The translations under genes and the position numbers were made by a program. The notes below the pieces were generated by a model, which saw only the letters and a program-made list of their open reading frames with translations, was not told the DNA's origin and searched no databases. From Cyrtodaria siliqua (lineage: Eukaryota > Mollusca > Bivalvia > Adapedonta > Hiatellidae), in assembly GCA_037043455.1 (NCBI GenBank), contig JAWPHD010004397.1:1-64000 (forward strand): a stretch of 64,000 nt of DNA, in the 5' to 3' direction. Below are positions 56,886-64,000 of the stretch, one piece after another (within the stretch, counting starts at the first letter, position 1; each line of letters starts with the position of its first letter).

Positions 56886-58275
56886 AAGGCGGTGGTGTGT
56901 TTTCCGTCGTACGCCCGTCGTCCGTAACACGGTAAGGCCTTCATTTTTCATCCGATCTTTTTCAAACTTCACCAGATTGTTGACAACATTGCTATAGTTT
57001 GCCTCGTTAACGCGATAGGGCAATAATTTTTCATCTAATATTTTTCAAACTTACCAGATTGTTGATATCAATGAATGCTCGGACGAGTTTGAAAACCATT
57101 CAGTTCTGACCAATAACACCGGAGGTATGACCTTTGATTAAAAATTGCTGTATTTTGCCTCGTTAACGCGATAGGGCTTCATTTTTCATCCAATCTTTTC
57201 AAACTTTACCAGATGGTAAATATCAATGAAAACCAGCCCGTTCGTAATATTAACACAGGATTTATCAGTAGGGTTCGGATTTATGGCTTATAGTTATAGT
57301 TAATCTTGCTATATTTTTCCCCGTTAACGCGAAAGTGCCTTCTTTGTTCATCCGATCTTTTTCAAGCTTTACCAAATTTTTGATATCAATGAAAGCTCGG
57401 AGGAGTTCGAAAGCCAGTCAGGTCGGAGCATTTACACCGGAGTTACTGCCTTTGATTTTCTGAAATATGCTATAATTTGACCTCCTTAACACGATAGTGT
57501 CTTCATTTTTCATGCGATATTTTTCAAACTTTAGAAGATTGTTGATATCAATGAAAGCTCGAACGAGTTTGAAAACCAGCCAGATCATAACATTTACGCC
57601 TGAGTTACGACCCTTGACCTTCTGAAATATGCTATAATTTGATTTCCTTAACACGATAGGACCTTCAATTTTTATCCGATCCTTTTCAAACTTTTCCAGA
57701 TTGTGGATATCAATGAAAGCTCAGATGAGTTGGAAAACCAGCCAGTTCGGACCATTCACACCGGAGTTGTGGCCCTTGATTTAGTTAAAATTGCTATATT
57801 TGGCCTCGTTTACGCGATAGGACCTTCATTTTTATCCAATCATTTTTCAAGCTTTACCAGATTCTTGATATTAATGAAAGCTCGGACAAGTTCAGAAACT
57901 AGCCAGATTGGACAATTTACACCGGAGTGGTGGCCCTTGATTTTCTGAAATATGCTATAATTTGGCCTCATTAACACGATAGGGCCTTGATGTTTCATCC
58001 GATCTTTTTCAAACTTAAGAAGGTTATTGGTATCAATGAGAGCTGGGACGAGTTCGGAAACCAGCCAGATCGAACCATTTACACCGGAGTTGTGTAGCTT
58101 GATTGTTTCGAAATATGCTATAATTTGGCCTCGTTAACACGATAAGGCCTTGATGTTTCATCCGATCTTTTTCAAACTTTACTAGATTGCTGATATCAAT
58201 AAAAGCTCAGATTAGTTTGAAAACCAGCCAGATCGGACCGATAACACCAGAGTTATGGCCCTTATTTTGTTAAAA
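56885..58275. repeat. Tandem repeat, ~160-bp unit, about eight copies
   Basis: Units carry CGTTAACGCGATAGGGCC, TTCATTTTTCATCCGATC, TTTTTCAAACTTTACCAGAT, TTGATATCAATGAAAGCTCG, AAAACCAGCCAGATCGGACC, ACACCGGAGTTATGGCCC and CTATAATTTGGCCTC. Repeat starts are near 57005, 57160, 57322, 57487, 57647, 57806, 57967 and 58132. Confidence 0.9.
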
Positions 58276-58469
58276 ATGACAAGGAAATTATCGATTAGTG
58301 ACGAATGTATACGATTTGTCACGCGTATGGTTGGTCGTCGGCATTTCATTTTTTTTCCATCTTGTTTTCTTACCGCATTGTTGGCTATGGAATCATTATC
58401 CGTGGGTGAAATAACCACTTATGACCATTTATTTCGTGATTAGACAATTTTAAATTCACGTAGGCACAT

Positions 58470-58695
58470 TATTGACATGGTATTTTCGGGACTTTGGTGA
58501 CACCGAAAATATTATGATCAGAGCCTACATGCTTGAAAATACACCGAAAGTTTCAATCGATTTCGATATGCCGAAAGAACTACAGGATGCACGTAAGAGA
58601 CTATGGCTAGAATATAAAGAATTAAAGTGGTTAATGCACTATTTTCAAACACGATTTATGTATAATGTCTCCGAAAAACTTGAAAAAAAATGAAA
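58470..58695 (+). pseudogene. Possible LINE ORF1-like domain fragment
   Basis: The frame reads WYFRDFGDTENIMIRAYML, then VSIDFDMPKELQDARKRLWLEYKELK and FMYNVSEKL. Inference: the 'DFPxEIxxxRKxLWPxYKxAK ... YPAKL' pattern is what I associate with the RRM/CTD part of LINE ORF1 proteins in animals, and LINE ORF2 pieces lie 0.6 kb downstream. The frame is short and truncated at both ends, with the central Pro lost (LWL for LWP). Low to moderate confidence. Confidence 0.35.
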
Positions 58696-58982
58696 GAATT
58701 ATCAAAATACCATGAAAAATAAAGGAGATATGACTTATTGAAAATTTGCAAAGAACATAAATGGAGTTTCAATCGATTTCGATATGCCGAAAGAACTACA
58801 GAATGCACGTAAGAGACTATGGCTAGAATATAAAGAATTAAAGGGGTTGATGCACTATTTTCAAACACGATTTATGTATCATGTCTCCGAAAAACTTGAA
58901 AATAAATGAAAGAATTATCAAAATACCATGAAAAATAAAGGAGATATGACTTATTGAAAATTTGCAAAGAACATAAATGGAG
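58550..58982. repeat. 216-bp tandem duplication
   Basis: Copies 58550-58765 and 58766-58982 are almost identical (a few substitutions such as GGATGCACG/GAATGCACG and AGTGGTTAATG/AGGGGTTGATG). The unit includes the ORF1-like frame. Confidence 0.9.
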
Positions 58983-58998
58983 GCGGGCATCTTGGAAT

Positions 58999-59208
58999 GA
59001 TGACGTCATCGCGCCCTTTTACCATATATGGCATATTGACAAAATACATTTTAAAACAAAGAAAATCACTGCAAATTGATTAAAAATAAATATACAATTG
59101 TAGAAAGTATAAATTGTATGCTTATTTTTCACATGCAGTGATTTCCTTTTCTGTAAAAGACATTTTGTCAATATGCCATCTATGATAAAAAGGCACGAGG
59201 ACGTCATA
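58999..59208. mobile_element. 210-bp hairpin element (MITE-like fold-back)
   Basis: ATGACGTCATCGCGCCCTTT... and its partner, read in reverse complement, ATGACGTCCTCGTGCCTTTT... match inwards through TGGCATATTGACAAAAT, AAATCACTGC and AAAAATAA..ATACAATT to a loop of about 11 bases at the centre (about 59100-59110). Arms are about 100 bp with roughly 80-85% match by eye. No coding capacity. A clean target duplication is not seen. Confidence 0.75.
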
Positions 59209-59600
59209 ATTTGCATGCTTTAAAAGAAAAAAATAGAACTGTGTGCGAATAGTGGGGATATAAACAATGCTATTATTGAAGATTTGTCTTCGCCAATTTT
59301 TAAACGCAAACGTAATTGTAATAGCGAGGTTAAAGCTGTTATTCCTGTATTTAATAATAAAAAAAATCCATGGTATAATGATGGGTGTCATGAAAGTATG
59401 TTTTATTGTTTACAAAAGTTAAACAAATACAGAGAAAGTAAAAGTGACATAAATATAATTAATATTTTTAGAGCTCGGTCATATTATAAATCTATTGTTA
59501 GAAATAGTAGGAGGGACGGATTATGATCGAGTGAAAATTGCTGCATTTGTAAACGCAAGATATAACAAGAAAGGTATAACGCATGCGTTATATGTAGACG

Positions 59601-60430
59601 ATTTTCTAGACGAAAAATATTGTGTATATAGTATATTAGTCTAATTAAAGCAGAGTCCCAATGATCAGTACATGAAAGTTAATAATGCAGACAATTCTCA
59701 AGTTTTTGCGTCTTTGTGATCAAGATCGATTCCAGACGTTTCGGCACCAAACCATTTCGACACCTAGACGTTTCGGCATCACACCATTTCGGCATCTATT
59801 TTAGTTTTTACACTAGACGTTTCGGCACCCATTTAAATTTGAGTATTATAATGAAGTAAAGAAGTAAAGAAATTAATTATTTTCTATAAGATCACTTGTA
59901 ATTCATTTAAAATGCAAAGTTGATTGCCTTAACGGCAACTCCGAAGCGGTTTTGAGCCTGAATACAACTAAAACATGAACATAAATAGGGCCCATATGAT
60001 AATCACTTGTAAAAATTAAGTAAATATGACTTTTATATTATATTGTAGCATGGTCACTGAAATTCCCTTTGTAATAGCTCTGGTTTAAATCGTTTAATTG
60101 AAAATACTTGTATATGTTCACTTTAACATGTACAATAGTGTATACCTAAGACCTAATAAAAACGTATCTGTATTCATACAGTATCTTTTAATTCTTCACT
60201 TTACCTTCCTGTCATCTCCATATCGACGACTACAGGTATGTGACTAGAACAAAGCCTTCACAAACTAACCCATTATTAGAAGTCGTCTACATATAACGCA
60301 TGCGTTATACTTTTCTGGTTATTAATGGGTTAGTTTGTGGAGGCTTTGTTCAAGATTTTTTTCTGATCATTGGGATCCTGCTTTAATTAGAATAATATTG
60401 TATATACACAACAGTTTTCGTCTAGAAAAT
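59601..60430. mobile_element. 830-bp element with ~68-bp terminal inverted repeats, nested in the LINE
   Basis: Left end ATTTTCTAGACGAAAAATAT...CCAATGATCAG (59601-59668) is matched in reverse complement by 60363-60430, about 85% by eye. It interrupts the LINE frame between VNARYN and NAKLYW. The interior has repeats of GACGTTTCGGCACC (59735-59830) and a 105-bp palindrome near the right end. No transposase is seen. Confidence 0.7.
60247..60351. repeat. 105-bp palindrome centred on TATAACGCATGCGTTATA
   Basis: Arms GAACAAAGCCTTCACAAACTAACCCATTA (60247-) and its reverse complement (to 60351) surround TATAACGCATGCGTTATA, whose centre is at 60300/60301. The core with its GTAGACGA flank also lies at 59575-59602, just outside the left TIR. 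Confidence 0.8.
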
Positions 60431-60740
60431 GCAAAATTGTATTGGAATATGCTAACAGAAGCATCGGAACTGAAGTCAACAAATATATCATTGTCTTCTT
60501 TCGAGCAATATTTTAAAGCTGTTTATACTCCATACAACGAGTTCTTTGTTCCAGATGAAGATGTTGTATATTTTAATGAACTTTAGGAAAATAAGCAGTA
60601 TATTCCTAAATATTTTTATAAGAGGCCAAATATGATAACATTTCTGGAATTATTAAATTCACAAAACATTAAGATATATATTCGCAAACTTTGTACCTTT
60701 GTTATAAACAAAAGTAAGTTACGAACCGAAACACTATACA

Positions 60741-61149
60741 GAAATTAGCTCTTTCTAAATATAATGTATACCATATATGTAATATGTCATGGTTTTAAAC
60801 TTATATGCCATGTTCATGATGTTTGTAAACGTATGTACGTATTAATCATTATGATAAAAAGTATAGTGACCGTTTTACTTAGAAACTTTTTTTTAGTGAT
60901 TATTGCAAGCACATTGGTAATACTGACCGTCAGTATAGTGATTTCATTTACTGAGACTACGTGGCTTGTAGTTTGACAGTCAGTGAAGTGTTTTCATTTA
61001 CTGGGTTAAATCTTGTCTTCACTAAACAAAGGGTAATGTCAATGTTTATTTAAAGTCTGTGGTAGACAAACTTAGTTAAAGTAGTCAGCAATTGAATTAC
61101 AACTATTAATAACTATTAGATAACAAGCTGTTTTATTTTACTCATGCGA
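60741..61149. other. No gene recognised
   Basis: AT-rich; may include LINE 3' sequence. A hydrophobic 70-codon frame (60764-60976) is not supported. Confidence 0.3.
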
Positions 61150-61590
61150 ATTTAGACTTTATTGTTAGAGAATTCCTTTTTTGATAGGACGTAGTTTTGT
61201 TTACACTGTCTTGTCTATTTGGGCGCTGAAGGCAGAATAATAGCGAGGATTGTGCGCATATAAAATCTATTCAAGCTAACCAGTAGGCCTTATTGCCTAC
61301 TGACCGTTCCAAGTCGGTGACCCTGTATTCACCACCCTTTCTGTTGTTTTTGTCTCTTTCGTTGTGTTGTCTGGTCCTTGTTTTCCTTTTGATGGAATGT
61401 AGTTTTGTTTACACTGTCTTGTCTATTTGGGCGCTGAAGACAGGATAATAGCGAGGAATGTGCGCATATAATATCAATTCAAACTAACCAGTAGGCCTTA
61501 TTGCCTACTGACCATTTCAAGTCGGTAACCCTGTCTTCACCACCCTTTCTGTTGTTTTTTGTCTCTTTCATTGTATTATCAAGTCCTCCG
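61150..61590 (+). repeat. Two tandem copies of dispersed repeat 'Z'
   Basis: Copies at about 61150-61365 and 61380-61590 share TAGTTTTGTTTACACTGTCTTG, TCTATTTGGGCGCTGAAG, CTAACCAGTAGGCCTTATTG and ACCACCCTTTCTGTTG. A third copy is at 18385-18595. Confidence 0.8.
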
Positions 61591-61876
61591 TTTGTAGTAC
61601 AGTGCGGACCTACGATGCCATTGCGTTCGGACTCTGTGGCTTCTATAGGACCCTATATCTCATTTTTTAATATAATATGTGTTAAGGAAATTGTGATGAA
61701 GTGTAATTGATCTATGTAACGAAGTTTTATGTATACACCTTTCCATTGTATCAGCTCTGTTAAGATGAACTGCATATTTGGACATGGATTGTTTGTAATA
61801 CCTACACTGTTGTCATGCTTTGTGAAATTGTATGTTGTTTCCTTACGTTTGAAATTAAGATATCTATCTATCTAAT
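61591..61876 (+). mobile_element. Probable LINE 3' end
   Basis: Ends GAAATTAAGATATCTATCTATCTAA, the kind of short ATCT-type repeat tail that closes CR1/L2-like LINEs, which lack a long poly-A. Upstream GTTTCCTTACGTTTG and CATGCTTTGTGAAATTG are typical AT-rich 3' UTR sequence. Linked by position to the LINE pieces at 59-60.7 kb. Confidence 0.4.
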
Positions 61877-62547
61877 ATTTATTTTAACCGTTCATTTACT
61901 GAATTCTACCAAGTGACAGGTTTGTAAAGAAGAGTTGCGTACTTCATCGTTGATGACATTTATTAAACACACACCGCTTACAAATACTATTTAGTATTTG
62001 TATGATCCTATAATAATACATTATAAACTATTACTATTAAAATAAATGTATCATTATTCGATATTTACTTATGTCCATATCCCATTTCTAACATCGCAAA
62101 CTGAATGTGTGTCTTCCTAATGTAGGTTTTTACCATAGCAATATACCTACTTCTATCTATATCCTTTCTGCGAGCGGAGCTCTTTTTATCTGCAATTTTC
62201 AGACAGGTAATTCAATATACTCTACCATGCGGAACGAAGCACATATTGTACAGCCCTTTTAGAGATCTGTGATCTGTTTGTATTATGTACTCAATGTTAC
62301 AAATTAACAAGTAAGCTGTACTATACACAAAACAGGGTTGATACTTCGTTTTTAGAATAAAAACACACCAAAACACAACTATAGAAACACCTGTTTTTTA
62401 TGTTTTAATATATCATGTTAGTTTCATACAAAAACTGTATTGGGATGGCCTCATCAACTGAAAAAAATGTAATGCAACCATTTTCTCATGCAGTTGTATG
62501 TCTAACAGAGATTTACAGTTACCTATACATATTTTTTCCTGCAACAA
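61877..62547. other. No gene recognised
   Basis: AT-rich, nothing assignable. Confidence 0.4.
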
Positions 62548-62862
<315 letters not shown>

Positions 62863-64000
62863 TTTTATAGATAGTTTATTGACTTACACTATTACAGTTT
62901 TTCTTCATTACAACTATACGACAATTATAATATGCACACACGTGACAGATTTTAACGTTGTATATAAAACAAAATAATCATTACGTTTTTCTTTGCTTCA
63001 TACATATTTAAACAACAAATAAAAAACAGACATGTTATGGTATGTTCAGTCTGTTAAATTGGATGTAGGTAGCCTTAATACAAGTGCATCCGAAATAAAT
63101 GTTCTTAAACTAAGAATAATCATTTTGTTTAAAGATTGCAACAATTCCACAAATTTAAGGATGTTGGCTGGGCAAATTTTGATATCTTCAAGTCTAAACA
63201 TTTTATTTTTTAAATCATAGTTTTATTTGAAAACAGAATTGTTTCATTTTTTCCATTCTAGTAGATATGGATATACTGTAGGATTTAAGATGGTAACATA
63301 CCAAATTTTAAGCACATTTTTGTTTTCATACTTTTTCCGTCATTTGTGATCATTTTTTGTTGTCAACAAAATAGGGGGTATGGGTAGCTTTGAGTAGAAT
63401 GTATCCTTTTGCTATAGAATAAATCAGATTTTTGTTTTTCAATAGTGGAATACATATATATAAGTAGATACTGAGTTAATTTTATTTTCGATCTCCATGT
63501 CAATATTGTGTATACAGTATTTTACATTGAAAATGTCAAAATAACTCCAAAATGGGTGAAATTTAAAGAATTTGTAATAAAAAATCATTAGAAGCCTGGT
63601 GACCTATATATTTTTTACTTGTTTTGAAAGAAATGTCATAGGACCTTGACATATACAAGTTTAAAAAAAAGTTGATCATTAGAACATAATTTTTTATCTT
63701 GAATTAATGTTTCGGTAAAAACAAAAGTGGATGGGGTAAGTTCCATATATGTTTGCTTTTTAAAGTAAAAGACGAATGAAGATTACAAATGTTTTTGTAA
63801 GATTTGAAAGATATGTATAAATGAAATCGAAAATTAATTGTTGTTTTTCAATAAGCGTAATGTTATGAAAACAATTATGAAAATGTTGAATGACTATATT
63901 TTTCCTCTTTTTAGTGAAATTTTGAAGTTAGAAATATGTTCCTTCTTCAATGACGTCTAGTGGGAAAGAAAGTGTGGTGACCTAGCCTATTTTTGATAAT
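62863..64000. other. No gene recognised
   Basis: AT-rich, low-complexity T and A runs, no frame or repeat of note. Confidence 0.45.

Larger units (their letters stand above)
59254..60740 (+). pseudogene. Non-LTR retrotransposon (LINE) fragment interrupted by a TIR element
   Basis: Left part (59254-59570): KNPWYNDGCHESMFYCLQKLNKYRESKSD and FRARSYYKSIVRNSRRD, then in a shifted frame DYDRVKIAAFVNARYN; this is the region just after the APE-type endonuclease. Right part from 60425: ENAKLYWNMLTEASELKSTNISLSSFEQYFKAVY to YFNEL, with a stop at 60583. A last piece near 60670-60745 (IRKLCTFVINKSKLRTETL) resembles the C-terminal end of LINE proteins. The RT core is missing. Likely same family as 36.9-37.5 kb. 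Confidence 0.65.

Overview
The window looks like a piece of a repeat-rich animal genome, most probably a bivalve mollusc. The evidence is indirect: AT-rich DNA, genes with introns, a divergent nicotinic-type Cys-loop receptor subunit, many copies of one Penelope-like retroelement, tRNA-derived SINEs, and tandem repeats carrying AAGGTCA/ACACCGGAGTT-type motifs of the sort I associate with bivalve genomes. No species call is justified without a search. Nothing bacterial or phage-like is present.

Only one gene looks complete and intact: a Cys-loop ligand-gated ion channel subunit on the + strand (51426-51581 joined to 55407-56549, 432 codons). Its single 3.8-kb intron holds two Penelope-like (PLE) copies, a SINE fragment and another dispersed repeat. 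A small C2H2 zinc-finger gene is probable at 31129-31314 + 31811-31963. Decayed zinc-finger segments lie at 36.3 kb and 48.4 kb (+ strand) and 42.2-45.1 kb (- strand). Fragments of a non-LTR retrotransposon (LINE) lie at 36.9-37.5 kb and 59.25-60.7 kb.

Region by region: 0-3 kb has short ORFs, a dispersed repeat ('X') and a PLE copy. 3.4-5.2 kb has an inverted repeat and a tandem repeat. 5.2-11 kb is mostly featureless with a CCAAT/CRE cluster, low-complexity DNA and SINEs. 11.0-13.5 kb is a 2.5-kb AGT/AGC trinucleotide array. 14-18.9 kb has small TIR elements and tandem repeats. 18.9-20.7 kb is the best-preserved PLE reverse transcriptase. 20.7-26.45 kb is a 37-bp minisatellite. 26.5-38.4 kb holds the zinc-finger gene, PLE copies, two copies of a 5-bp-TSD element, and a LINE fragment. 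38.4-42.0 kb is the same minisatellite in the opposite orientation. 42-46 kb is a diverged duplication with zinc-finger relics. 46.7-49 kb holds nested PLE/SINE copies. 51.4-56.5 kb is the receptor gene. 56.9-58.3 kb is a ~160-bp tandem repeat. 58.4-61.9 kb holds LINE-related pieces, a 210-bp hairpin and an 830-bp TIR element. 62.5-62.9 kb is a GATA array.

The most striking organisation is the pair of 37-bp minisatellite arrays. They run in opposite directions, and two diverged monomer types appear in mirror order (type 1, type 2, ~12-kb centre, type 2, type 1). Together they form a fold-back structure spanning about 21 kb, with the zinc-finger gene in its centre. I do not recognise it as a named element. 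It resembles, at large scale, fold-back transposons whose inverted ends are built of tandem repeats.
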